Shown: positions 44,601 through 54,936 of the stretch, piece by piece
Layout of the letters: each line of letters opens with the position of its first letter
Numbering within the stretch: position 1 is the stretch's first letter
Assembly (NCBI GenBank): GCA_016169945.1
Contig: JADLSH010000358.1
Span: forward strand, 2,575,001 to 2,639,000
Direction: 5' to 3'
DNA from: Trachythela sp. YZ-2020
Lineage: Eukaryota; Cnidaria; Anthozoa; Malacalcyonacea; Clavulariidae
Length of the DNA stretch: 64,000 nt
Notes under the pieces: model-generated
What the model saw: only the letters and a program-made list of their open reading frames with translations
Databases searched by the model: none
Told to the model about the DNA's origin: nothing
Position numbers and translations under genes: made by a program

Positions 44601-45111
44601 AATGAAATATAGGTAAATGAGAAAGTTCAAGTTTAAAAGCAAACTGACAACATTAGAGGCTTTAGAGCGGTTCAGGGTCAATACTTAATAATAAATAATT
44701 AACCAAAATTTACTCATAGTTGTGTCAATTTCATCAAAAAGTCTATAAATAGCGCTAGGACTTAAAACATCTATTCACCCGAACAATCTGCCTCGACGAA
44801 ACAAAATTCTATAAAATATTGATAATACGTACTTTTTCTGATTATACAGTGACATGACACTGGCACTGCTATATGAAATTAATCAGTGAACAATTACAGT
44901 ATTCGGCTCTGCATTGTTTATTTACACACGCATTCCAATTTGCAAGCTATTTATAGTGATTCTATAATGACATGTACGGTTGTTTAACTAGACATATACT
45001 AGACATATTTTCTAATTGTGAAGATCGAGCTAAATAACAAGTGAATCATCGAAGTGCGAAAGCTACATTTTGTAAAAATAAAGCGGATTATTACTATATA
45101 TAGTTACACAT
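44601..45111 (+). promoter_or_regulatory. Upstream region of the transposase gene
   Basis: About 510 bp between the left arm and the first ATG. It is A+T-rich, with TATATATAG 16 bp before the start codon and a CTATAAATAG TATA-like word at 44742-44751. Promoter function is inferred only. Confidence 0.3.
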
Positions 45112-47148
45112 ATGGCAAGCAACGTTGACTCTTGTTCAATAGGTATTTTTCTTGGCTCAACTGAAGAATGCCACAAGACAACTTACGCAAGGAAAGTTGG
45201 AACGAAGAATTTGGCAGCTCTGCCTGCAGACGAGGTTGAACTAATTCAACGGAGAAGTGGTTTAAAGTCGGAAAGTGATAGTGTTATCTGTTTGCATCAT
45301 GAAATGCTTTATCTGCGCAAATATGAATTTTTGCAAAAAACTTGTTGTGATCCATTTGAAATGCATCCAACATCGGCGAGAAAAAAGTCTTTACGTATAA
45401 TAGACATAGCATGTGCAGATAAAATTAACAAACTCGTTGGTAAAGATGTAAAGCCTGGTCAAAAGCTTTGTCCAAAATGTTCATCACACCTTGGGAACAT
45501 CGACGAAAATTACTTCAAAGAAGATGAAGAATACAAGCCAGATGATGAAGGCAAGGAGATACATGATCTCGCAGCCACATTTAGCTCTCTCGGTTGTACT
45601 CCTGTCAAGACTAAAATGGCACAAAGAGACCGTGCGGCATATGCCAAGCGAAAGGCGCAGGAAGCACAGACGGCTATTACGGACGAAGTTGCTCGACGAT
45701 TAGAGGTAAAAGCGAGTGAAATTCGTTGTCAAAAGTGCACAGACCTTGATGCAATTGTAGAAGGAATCAAAGAAAAATGCTCCAGCGCAAATAAGGAAAC
45801 TACACTGAAATTAATCACTCTTGCTCCGCCTTCTTGGACAATAGACAAAACTGCGAACGAGTTTGGGGTTTCGAAGTTCATGGTGAATAAAGCACGGGAA
45901 CTAAAAAAGACAAAAGGAGTTTTACCATCAGTAAGTCCAAAGCAAGCGAGAAAGCTATCGGATGAAACTAAAAAGAGGGTCATCGATTTTTACAACGACG
46001 ACGAAGTGTCACGAATGTGTCCAGGAAAAAAGGATTACGTTTCTGTCGTAAATTCAGAAGGGAAACGAGTCCATATGCAGAAGCGACTGTTGCTCGGGAA
46101 CTTACGTGAACTATATTTGCACTATAAAGAAAAATTAGGAGATGAAGACAAAGTTGGATTTTCCAAATTTTGTGAGCTTCGGCCGCGTTGGTGTATTACC
46201 GTTGGAGCAAAGGGTACGCATTCGGTATGTGTCTGCGAACAGCATCAAAACGCCAAGTTACTGCTGGATTGCCTCCCCGGTCCAAAACTCGACCATAAAT
46301 CTTTAATGGCGCAACTTGTTTGCGATGTCAGTAATAGAAACTGCATGCTTCATCGCTGCGAGAAATGTCCAGGTGCTGCCAACCTGAAAGAATATCTTCA
46401 GTTACTTTTTGCTGAACGTTCAATTGACGAGGATGATGAATTTACGTTTAAGCAATGGACGCATACAGATGGCACGCGTCTTATTACACGGCAGGAACAA
46501 GCATGCGACCTTTTGGAAGAAATAGTTTCGAAGATTAACTCTTTGACCAGCCATAGCTTCATCGCAAGAGCACAAGCAGCTTATCTCTCGGAGCAAAAGG
46601 AGTCGTTAAAGCAAGGTACGGCAATTGTTTTGCTTGATTTCGCAGAAAACTACTCTTTCGTTGTTCAGGATGCTGTTCAAGGTTACTACTGGGACAACAG
46701 TCAAGCTACACTGCATCCCCTGGTAGCATATTATCGCAAAGATGACGGAAGTCTCGGTACAGTCAGTTTCTGTGTAGTCAGCGACTGTCTGAAACATGAT
46801 GCCACAGCTGTACATGCATACATCAACCTTGCTGTTGCTCATCTTAAGAAGTTGGTTCCTGGCCTTTCATTGGTGAAATATTTCAGTGATGGAGCTGCTA
46901 GTCAGTACAAGAACTGTAAGAACTTTTTAAATTTGTGCTACCATGAAGAAGATTTCGGGGTCAAAGCGGAATGGCATTTTTTTGCGACCAGTCACGGGAA
47001 AAGTCCATGTGATGGTATTGGTGGAACCATTAAGCGTCTAGTCGCGAGAGCTAGCCTTCAAGCCACCACAGCAAACCAGATTCTTAACCCCAAAGAGCTA
47101 TTTACGTGGCAAAAGCCAACGTTTCAGGTATCAAAATACTTTTTGTGA
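45112..47148 (+). CDS. Unassigned zinc-finger/DDE-like transposase, main part
   Basis: The 678-residue frame fills the centre of the long-terminal-repeat element. An N-terminal Cys/His region (Cys60, His62, His63, Cys78, Cys79, Cys120, Cys123) may bind zinc. Residues about 238-268 (WTIDKTANEFGVSKFMVNKA) read as a helix-turn-helix. A second Cys/His cluster spans 361-419. An RNase-H-like catalytic core is suggested by LLDFAENYSF (Asp509), YFSDGAASQYKN (Asp593) and AEWHFFATSHGK-SPCDGIGG (Glu620 or Asp634). I have seen this signature set in a family dispersed through invertebrate genomes, but I cannot assign it to a named superfamily. The frame is lost after FTW at about 47109. The protein continues in the next frame. 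Confidence 0.75.
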   Translation: MASNVDSCSIGIFLGSTEECHKTTYARKVGTKNLAALPADEVELIQRRSGLKSESDSVICLHHEMLYLRKYEFLQKTCCDPFEMHPTSARKKSLRIIDIACADKINKLVGKDVKPGQKLCPKCSSHLGNIDENYFKEDEEYKPDDEGKEIHDLAATFSSLGCTPVKTKMAQRDRAAYAKRKAQEAQTAITDEVARRLEVKASEIRCQKCTDLDAIVEGIKEKCSSANKETTLKLITLAPPSWTIDKTANEFGVSKFMVNKARELKKTKGVLPSVSPKQARKLSDETKKRVIDFYNDDEVSRMCPGKKDYVSVVNSEGKRVHMQKRLLLGNLRELYLHYKEKLGDEDKVGFSKFCELRPRWCITVGAKGTHSVCVCEQHQNAKLLLDCLPGPKLDHKSLMAQLVCDVSNRNCMLHRCEKCPGAANLKEYLQLLFAERSIDEDDEFTFKQWTHTDGTRLITRQEQACDLLEEIVSKINSLTSHSFIARAQAAYLSEQKESLKQGTAIVLLDFAENYSFVVQDAVQGYYWDNSQATLHPLVAYYRKDDGSLGTVSFCVVSDCLKHDATAVHAYINLAVAHLKKLVPGLSLVKYFSDGAASQYKNCKNFLNLCYHEEDFGVKAEWHFFATSHGKSPCDGIGGTIKRLVARASLQATTANQILNPKELFTWQKPTFQVSKYFL

Positions 47149-47663
47149 GTAACGACGATATTGAAAAACTCGAGATTCATTTAAAACCACGTCTGGACGA
47201 GGCTAGAACCATAGTGGGGACAAGAAGTCACCACAGTTTTGTTCCTGTCAGTTCTACTTCTCTGCAAATCCGGCGAATTTCAGCAGATGTGGATGGAACG
47301 TCCGTTACCGTAACATGTTCTCAACAGAAACAGGCGCCACAATCTTACACACCTGGTCAGTACGTTGCAGCAGTTTACGACAGAGTATGGTATCTAGGAA
47401 TCGTGGTAGACGTATCGTATGAGAATGAAGACGTCCTGGTGAACTTCATGAGAACGCGCAATGCCGACACTAGGATTCAATCGTTCGTATGGCCGTCAAC
47501 ACGGGATGAGTGTTGGATTCCTTTTCAACATGTGCTATGTACTATTGCAGAACCGCTGCAGACGACAAGGGGTCGAGTCAAGCAATACAAGCTTGAAAGT
47601 CCAGCTGCAACTAAGATGATTGAAGGTAGCTTCAAAAAATTTACGGATCATCACTGTAATTGA
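47106..47663 (+). pseudogene. C-terminal domain of the same transposase, displaced by one apparent frameshift
   Basis: Starting where the first frame fails, AKANVSGIKILFVSNDDIEK follows naturally. A small beta-rich domain comes next: PGQYVAAVYDRVWYLGIVVD, DVLVNFM, then FVWPSTRDECWIPFQHVLC. The YD-x-x-W-x-x-G-x-V and D-x-CW-x-P pattern looks Tudor/SH3-like and recurs at the C-terminus of related proteins. The frame change is best explained by one missing base near 47109; an intron is less likely because no splice sites fit. The remainder is intact to the stop at 47661-47663, so the damage is probably recent. Confidence 0.7.
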
Positions 47664-47747
47664 CCATGAACTTCCGTATGACCATGGACTTTTAGATTAT
47701 CAGAAATGCTAATTGCCATGAACTCATGTTATTTATTAAATACTGTA
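47664..47747. other. 3' flank of the transposase gene
   Basis: A short A+T-rich tail between the stop and a mariner MITE; ACCATGAACTTC and ACCATGGACTTT repeat imperfectly. Confidence 0.4.
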
Positions 47748-48021
47748 CAGTGTGTATAAAAAAACTGAACCCTTTCAAAACTGAACCCTTTATCTGAGCA
47801 TGAATTAAATGAAGAGCAAATTATTGTAAATACGTTTGCAACACCTTGTACATATGAGCGTCAAGTTATTATTAATTTCCTATGGCAACGTGTGGAAGAA
47901 CTTGTGAGTTGTGTTTTAATTTACGCATGTTAATTTGACGAGGGATTAGAGCTGTCAAATTACTACAATACGTTATAGCTAATTTGAATTTGAAAGGTTC
48001 AGTTTTTTTATATACACACTG
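47748..48021. mobile_element. 274-bp mariner-type MITE with TA duplication
   Basis: Tips CAGTGTGTATAAAAAAACTG on the left and CAGTGTGTATATAAAAAAAC on the right (complement) are inverted, and TA lies on both sides. Non-coding. It sits between the transposase gene and the right long arm. Confidence 0.88.
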
Positions 48022-50447
48022 TATAGTTACGAATTGATTTGTGCTACTCATAGGACTTGAATGCAATCACGTACGTTCATTTGATTTGTGACTTGCGGAA
48101 ACGCAATCAACTTTTAGACGAATCCGACACGTTGTCTAACTGTTTATTTATAACAGCAATACTATTCCTTGTTCGAATTAAATTAATCCGCATTCTTAAT
48201 ATTTAATTTCATATTTATATATGTTGACTTTGGATGAAATTGACATAACAGATAATTTGGTTAATTTTTAATAATTGTGGACGATGAATCGATTTCAAAT
48301 ATAAAGTTATAAACTAATAAACCACTCTAATGTTGTCGATTTGCTTTTAAACTCGAACTGTTATATTTTCCTGTACTTCTTTGGTTGCATGCATATGTTT
48401 GTCTACTTATTGAAAATGAGGTATTACTTCGTACCACACAAATGCATGCGCTCACGTGCGACTGCGATTACCGCCTGTTGCTTTCGGCTAAGTCTACAGA
48501 AAGCTACAAAACGGCAGACATTCAAACCTCATTGAATATTTTGGTTTTAGATTCGATAAGTAAATACAGTAGATGCCAATAGAAAACTTTATATTTTGCG
48601 AATAGATCGATTACTTTTATTTGCTTAGATATATATGTGACATAGAAAATATATTTCAATGCACGCAATTCAGAATTAGTTTGTTTACATTAATTTTGGA
48701 ATGAATTAAATTAGTGGAAACAGCAATTTTTAGATCGCTCGCTAAAATAGAACTACGTTGAGGACAATAACGAAATTTCAACCACAGGTTTACCGTGTTC
48801 CCTTCGTTAACATGCCAGAATCTTGAGTCTGTCCAGGCAGTCCCACAAGCCTATTTCTCCTGTTGAAAATATTACAATGTACGGTAATTTTGAAAATAAC
48901 AGCAATTTAAATCTATATTTTTAACGTTTCACTCAATATATAAGGCTCTTATTATTAACATAAATTCTTTGATGGTCTGTTATTATGTGTGAGTGAAATG
49001 AACTTCTCTGAGCTTATATCACCTAAGATATTTTTATTCTAATTGACGGCTAAATCGTACTTTGTCCATTCTGTCAGGACGTTAATCATTGGTTATCTTT
49101 GGTTTTCTTTGTTATAGACGTTCAACGTTGAGTTTGTTTTAAAGAGCGATGTCAACATTATCTATGTACAAAATTTCGTTGAAATACGTGAAATAGTAAA
49201 CGAAATATCGATACGCGAATAATACGGAAAATTCCAATTCTGTCAAAATGGCGACAGCCGCTGCAGACTAAATCACATTATTTTGCTTATATTTTCTAAA
49301 ATAATGAATATTTTCACGTGAAAATTCACACCAATTCTAGATATATTAATATCTAAAAGTGTGCAAAAAAGCAGCTCAATCTGTTATGCTTATGCAGGGA
49401 GATTACTCGATTTGGCGTGGAATGACCCTTGGATGAAATCCGTACATTGTTATACTACCATTAATTATCATGTCTATAGTAAAAATATATTAATCCTTCA
49501 AGTAATTAATGGCAAATTTTCCTACTTTGTTGAACCTCAATAAAATGCATGTCCAAAACTAAATTTCTTGACATGTCATCTAGTGAGAATGAATGTCCAG
49601 ATTAGCAATATGTTAGTGTTTTCTATTTATGGTTCTTTTTAACACGACATTTAGTAAGCTATATTTTCCAAGGCTGCCCAGGAGGAATTGCTCGATGAGC
49701 CCCAGATTTAAGTGAGCCCCAAAAATACTATAAAAGGAAACAAAAACTGGGGAAAGAAGTCAGAGGGTTGTAAGAGGTGTGGGAGGGACCATAATCTCAT
49801 TTTCCATTCCCAATTTTAATTGCTATTTTTATTGCTTTTTTGTAATCCTAGTCGTCTCAGCAAGTAAAGCTTGTTACAGACATTACTTTTATCCTCTAAG
49901 TAATGTTCAGAATATTCCTCAATATCTAATGACTAAATGTATTAAACCAAGTACATTTAAAGTACTTGTCTGCAGTAAATGACTCGAGCTAAGCAAGTGA
50001 CATTTTCATGTCAAGCTTCGGCGAGCGATATTTTAATATAATTCATCCCAAACGGTCCATTCTGCATCCAAAGCCTTCAAGGTATACGTCTTTGGCCTTG
50101 AAAACCACAAATTTCCTTTATAAAATACTCTAAACCAAAGTAATTCACTCGAACTGACCAAGTGACGATTTCGTACAAATTTCGGCGAGCGATATTTTTA
50201 CATCAATTCATCCCCAGCTGTCCAGTTTGCGTCTAAAACCTTCACGATAAGTAGTTATTGCCAAAAAAGTTTGATCGAAGTGAATTCGAAACACTGGGAC
50301 GACGCAAAATGCAAAAAATATGGATTTCCCCGTAGAGTTTATAGTCTTTTTGCCCTGAATGGCGGCCATCTTGGATTTATCATGCAGGTCACGCATCGGC
50401 TACGTATGAGTCAGCAATCTAGGTTTATTATATCTATGGTTTCTACC

Positions 50448-52244
50448 AAATAAATTCAAGATGGCGGCTTTCTATAGATTTGATCAGAGAAAATTAAAAA
50501 TACGCATTTTGTATTAGATCCTGTTAAGAATTTCTACGGGCCCACGTCTAAAATTTTAGCATATTAGGCCACTATCAACTCCCGAAAATCTGCCGACAAT
50601 CCGAGTAGAGTAGATATGTTCCCGAGAGACTGATGTTTATAATTCTTACCTTGTATATAAACGCCTAACAAATTGACATGATTTGCCGAAGTGACGTTTT
50701 CCTAGACGTAAATTTGGCCACATATGTTCGACTTTTCGCACGGGCCCACGTCTAGGCGAATTCGAGGTAGACAATACTTTGTTTTTAGCAGCATTTAAAG
50801 GCGTTAATTACAGCATCCTTAAACTTGTTCCCGAACGACGTGAAATATAGCATTTTCATGCCGCAAATTCGTCGTAATTTAATCCATCAAGCGCTGAGAG
50901 ATAGTTCTTAAACTAGCGTAAACAAGCAAAACATTGCTCGTTATTTCGGTTCTTGTTGCCATTTTACATTCTTGAGTTGTTGCTAGGTTACCAGGGTCTC
51001 TACCGCTGTCTTATTTTCAAATTTTGCTCGTAGGTTCACGAAAAATAGCGCTATTTGGCGCGGCAAATTTAATATTTTTGGCTTGCGTTGGCAACAAATA
51101 ATCGTTCTGGAATTTTAATGATAAATTAAGAGACTGTTGCTGGTATTTGCGTGTGTTTTGTTTAATTATAAATAGTATTTTGTATAATAACAGTTTAATA
51201 TTGCTTTTATAATGTCGGATGTTCCACAGTTGGGGCTTATTTGCAATTGCAATTTTCAAAATTGTCAAGATCCTCATCAGAATTATCTTCTGGATATAAT
51301 TCTCTCAACCTTGTGATGGGTTGTAGCACTAAACCAGCACAGCCACTACCCTTGAGAAGACAATAGTCTGGCATTAGACAGGGAAATTGTTGACCAAAGG
51401 CACATTCCAGCATAATGCGGGTTTAATGAGAAAAGTTTCAAATACATTTAAACAAAAGAAAACAAAACATACCTTCTGTTCACCTCAGTCCTGAGTCAAT
51501 TTAATGCTTCTCCGTTATTACTTTTAACTTCCACCCCCAACACAACAAATGCTGCAAGAAATCAATGTACTCAATGAATGATCTAATGGAATCTGTAGAA
51601 GAATAAGTACAGTATAATATATAATATTAAATATTTCAACGACTATTCAGTCAAATACAGGACAGCAGTTGACTTAAAATGGGTTAGCAAGACATTGGAA
51701 GGTTGCCTGGTTAAAGGTTCACATGCAACAATCTCCACTTGACAAGTAAATTAAACTGTCTAGCAACTAGCATTAGAATGACTGAAATAGTGTAGTATGA
51801 TGCAAAGATGTGCATTGCACCTTAATGGGTTAACCGAAAGATGGTAACTATTCTAAACTTTGCAAATTTGGGTATCTAAGCTACACAGTACAGTTGCCAA
51901 AAGATAACCACAAGTACACATTGGCATCAATAACACACAATGGCAACAATAACACACACTAGCATTACCTTGGTAAATACACATGAATTTGTGGTTAGCC
52001 TTTGAACAATTTCAATTTTCAAAGCGACGCTATCCCATAATGCTGTGCGTCCGAGAACTTAAACCAGGCGCCAGTGCCCAGTGCATGCACGATCTCTTAC
52101 TGAGATTGCTGAGTTGGCAATTTTAAAGTAGTTTTATCTTTTCGAAAAAGGGAATAAACGTATATTATTCTATCATCAGATTGGTACCAATGATGACCCC
52201 CCCCCCCCTTTTGTTACAGGAAGTACATTTCCCCCTAGGAAATA
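50448..52244. other. No gene seen
   Basis: About 1.8 kb, partly host-like, with GGGCCCACGTCTA repeated at 50538 and 50742. No coding similarity. A C-run of about 10 at 52198-52207 precedes the right subterminal array. Confidence 0.45.
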
Positions 52245-52515
52245 CCTAATGAACTTCTGTAGGAAATTTTGCTCTTATAGGAATTCTTATAGGAATTTGA
52301 ATTCCTATAGGAATTTCTATGTTATTTAAATCATTAATATACTATTATATTCCTATAGGAATTCCTATAGAAAAGCTAAAGTCCTATAGGAATTCCTATT
52401 GAAAATTCCAATAGGAATTCTATTCCTATAGGATCCTACAGAAATTCCTATAGGAAATCCATTTCATATAGGAATTCTTATAGAAAATTCTAGGAATCCT
52501 ACAGAAATTCCCATA

Positions 52516-53175
52516 CAGGGTGTATAAAAAAAGGAGACCTTTAGAAATCGGTCCTATTGTTATAATTTGTATGCCTAAGTATGATGTTAAACCCATGTGC
52601 ATTTCACAGGCGGGTTCCGATCGGGAAACCTTTCTCTGAAAGCGTTCTGTACTGTGGCCATAGAGTAAATATTATATAGAGGGTTCACTCTCTTGGGAAC
52701 CTTTGAATTTTTTGGGGTCGCGCATATCGCATGTTGGCCGCCATTTCTCTGGCCAGTCAATTGCTTATTATGGCCAATAAGCACGCCGAACTGGCTGATC
52801 CGCCATTTCTCTGGCCAGTAAACTGCATATTTTTGCATGAAAAACCGAGGACACGTTGCACCGCTGCGTGGCCCTTCTGTATACATCTTTATTCTGTGCT
52901 GTGGCTATGCTTTGAGTTTGTGTGTAAGTTACCACAATAAAGGCTCGTTGTTCTGTGGTCAGCTGAACCATTTTATTTGAACTGATCGAAAAAGATAATT
53001 CCTGTATGGTAAGTTACATTTTGTGCAGTTATTAAAATTTTAAATACCCATGGGCGCATATGATATGAAATAATATCTTAATTTCTAAAAGTCTGCTTTT
53101 AATATACGCACTCTGCCAATATTCAACGCGTCAGTGGGCTCGATTTCTAAAGGTCTCCTTTTTTTATACACCCTG
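52516..53175 (-). mobile_element. 660-bp non-autonomous mariner-type element, TA duplication
   Basis: Tips CAGGGTGTATAAAAAAAGGA on the left and CAGGGTGTATAAAAAAAGGA on the right (complement) extend inward for about 35 bp (GACCTTTAGAAATCG). TA flanks both sides. It retains only the N-terminal part of a transposase on the minus strand. An internal repeat, GCCATTTCTCTGGCCAGT, occurs at 52739-52756 and 52802-52819. Confidence 0.92.
52587..52971 (-). pseudogene. Truncated mariner-type transposase, N-terminal domain only
   Basis: The minus strand begins MVQLTTEQRAFIVVTYTQT and, after a frame change, ends VQNAFRERFPDRNPPVKCTW. These are the two halves of the helix-turn-helix N-terminus (DUF4817-like) that the transposase copies at 13430-15084 have lost. 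An insertion of about 180 bp separates them and the DDE domain is absent, so no enzyme can be made. Confidence 0.75.
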
Positions 53176-53237
53176 TAGGAAATCCCATTTCCTTTAGGAA
53201 TTCCTATAGGATCCTATAGGATTTTTTCGCAAGGGCA

Positions 53238-53896
53238 TGGCTGAAATAATTACAACATCGAACGCAAGTTTTGTGATTTGTTCTTGTTATCGGCCACCAA
53301 ACTCTGATCAAATTTGGTTGGACAAATTTAATAACTTTCTCGGTGATGTTTGTTCACGACACTCGAATATCTTGCTTGGTGGAGATTTCAATATGCCTCA
53401 TATTTCATGGGATTCACCAGAGAAAACAACAGCTGGTAGCGACATAACTTTTGTAGAACTGCTCAATGACCATTTCTTGGAACAACTCAATAACACGCCT
53501 ACTAGAGGTAACAACACTCTTGATCTCGTACTAACGAATATTCCCGACCAAGTCAAAATATGTGACATGATGTCACCCGTTCAAGCTGAGCTCTTTACAG
53601 ATCACAGTATTATCGTTTTTGAAATTTCATTGTGTTGCAATCAATTACCAAAGATACGTAGAACAGTCTATAACTATGGTCCAGGTGATTTTGATGGCCT
53701 ACGATCTAGTCTTGAATCTCTAAATCTGGACTACCTGACAACAACTGATGGCGAAATTAACAACGATTGGCAAAACTGGAAAAAAGCGTTCCTCAAAACA
53801 GTATCTCAACGCATACCATCAATGAAAGTTAAGTGTCGATACAAAGATTTACAAAGTGATAAATCCGGAGTCCGATGCATCTTCTATGCAGAATGA
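53238..53896 (+). pseudogene. LINE-F endonuclease, C-terminal part, after the 14.4 kb insertion
   Basis: The frame continues from 38816 and contains TTSNASFVICSCYRPPNSDQ, ILLGGDFNMPHISWD, TPTRGNNTLDLVLTN and LFTDHSIIVFEI. These are the YRPP, GDFN, TRG-LDLVLTN and SDH-type blocks of the endonuclease. It then runs into the linker (WKKAFLKTVSQRIPSMKVKC). At about 53870 it joins the reverse transcriptase C-terminus directly; the catalytic palm with its YxDD is deleted. Confidence 0.88.
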
Positions 53897-54723
53897 TCTT
53901 ACAACTTTCAAAAAATGCTCCGTCCAACCCAATCTCCTCCTCAACAAAGATAAATGCAAGACGCTAAGAATCACCAGAAAACACAGCAAACCGAGTATCC
54001 TTATATGCTAAACAATACCATCTTGAAAACGGCAGATGGTGAACGCGGCCTCGGTATCTGGACCTCTTCCACTCTTACCTGGTCCAAACAAGTCCTCCAT
54101 CAATGCGCTAAAGCCAACAAATCCTTAGGCTATATACGGCGGTCCACGTTAAAAATCAGGAATGTCTCTGTTCGTCGCACTTTATATGTGGCTCTCGTAC
54201 GTTCTCATCTCGGTTATGCGTCCCAAGTTTGGGATCCACAGTCTGTAGATCTTGTCAAATGTATAGAACGTGTCCAAAGACGTGCGTCAAAATATATAAT
54301 GAATCTACCCTTCTTCTGTGACATCGACTACAACCATCGTCTCCAATCGTTACACCTACTTCCTCTGTGTTATTGGCACGAGTATCTGGACATATTGTTC
54401 CTTTTCAAATCAAATTGCAATATTATTAACCTAAGAAGTGATGTATTACCACAACCTCAAGACTCAGACAGACCAACCCGATCAGCAAACGCGAACTGTC
54501 TTCACTATCAGACCAGGAGATGTTAAACAACAACTTTTCAGAAATCGTTTTTATTAAGAACAACCAGGGTTTGGAATGCGTTACCAAGAAATTTGACTTT
54601 AAAATCAGTAACTTTGAAAGAGTTGAAAAAGGAACTATTTAACTACTACAAAGTAGCTCTAGAACAGAGTTATGATGTTAACGATCCTCGAACATGGAAG
54701 TCAATTTGTATGAAATGTAATTA
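53897..54723 (+). pseudogene. LINE-F reverse transcriptase, C-terminal part
   Basis: QNDLTTFKKCSVQPNLLLNK, then in another frame GERGLGIWTSSTLTWSKQVL, YVALVRSHLGYASQVWDPQS and CIERVQRRASKYIMNLPF, and after a further frameshift TRVWNALPRNLTLKSVTLKE and DPRTWKSICMKCN before TAA at 54721-54723. These are the thumb and C-terminal segments of a CR1-like LINE. With the palm missing and two frameshifts this copy cannot retrotranspose. Confidence 0.88.
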
Positions 54724-54936
54724 AGCGCGTGGTCTAAGACGAGCTATTTCATGTTGCTATTAATTAGTGCGTCTGTATGTTGCGATTTGTTGACTAATTT
54801 GGCGTAATATAGGTGTAATAAAAGTTACTGATAATTCTAACTCGCCATAATTAATACTTCGTGTTAATGTGGGGCCGCAGTAATTGGCGTAAGCTGTTGC
54901 GGTTGCCCTGCCAGTTGAGTTGTGTATGCCGATGTC
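54724..54936 (+). other. LINE-F 3' UTR
   Basis: About 210 bp from the stop codon to the microsatellite tail, with AATAAAAG near 54818. No structure recognised. Confidence 0.6.

Larger units (their letters stand above)
43579..49430. mobile_element. 5.85 kb DNA transposon with about 1 kb inverted termini around a zinc-finger transposase
   Basis: The left arm 43579-about 44600 and right arm about 48390-49430 are reverse complements, starting GGGTCATTCCACGCCAAATC, with scattered substitutions. Between them lies one gene (45112-47663). No clear target duplication is visible next to the GGGTCATT tips, so either it has decayed or the boundaries are slightly different. Terminal repeats of a kilobase are unusual. 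Both arms contain AATTTCGTT, CGATATTTCG and GCCATTTTGACA-type motifs that might be transposase-binding or promoter sites. Confidence 0.8.
42525..50437. mobile_element. 7.9 kb element with about 0.55 kb inverted termini and 10-bp TSD (Mutator-like?)
   Basis: The left terminus (42525-about 43085) starts ATAGATATAATAAACC, and the right terminus (about 49885-50437) is its complement. GGTTTCTACC is duplicated exactly at 42515-42524 and 50438-50447. Long inverted termini with a 9-11 bp duplication are characteristic of Mutator-like elements. It contains the independent-looking 43579-49430 element, so whether the transposase gene inside belongs to the outer or inner pair of termini is open. Spacers 43086-43578 and 49431-49884 are unrelated to each other and non-coding. 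Confidence 0.85.
52245..53225. repeat. Right subterminal array, split by a mariner element
   Basis: TATAGGAATTCCTATAGG words run from 52267 to 52514 and resume at 53178-53225 after the mariner insertion. They mirror the left array. Confidence 0.88.
38817..53235. mobile_element. 14.4 kb inserted element with CCCTT...AAGGG inverted termini and 2-bp CA duplication
   Basis: The left tip reads CCCTTACGAAAAAATCATAT and the right tip, complemented, reads CCCTTGCGAAAAAATCCTAT. CA lies on both sides (38815-38816 and 53236-53237). Taking out the element plus one CA makes the flanking endonuclease frame continuous. Both ends carry dense arrays of palindromic AGGAATTCCT/CCTATAGG words (38827-39060, 52245-52510, 53178-53225), reminiscent of subterminal transposase-binding arrays. 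The interior holds nested elements described separately. I see no transposase that I can assign to the outer element itself, so it is probably non-autonomous and was enlarged by later insertions. The superfamily is unresolved. Confidence 0.75.
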
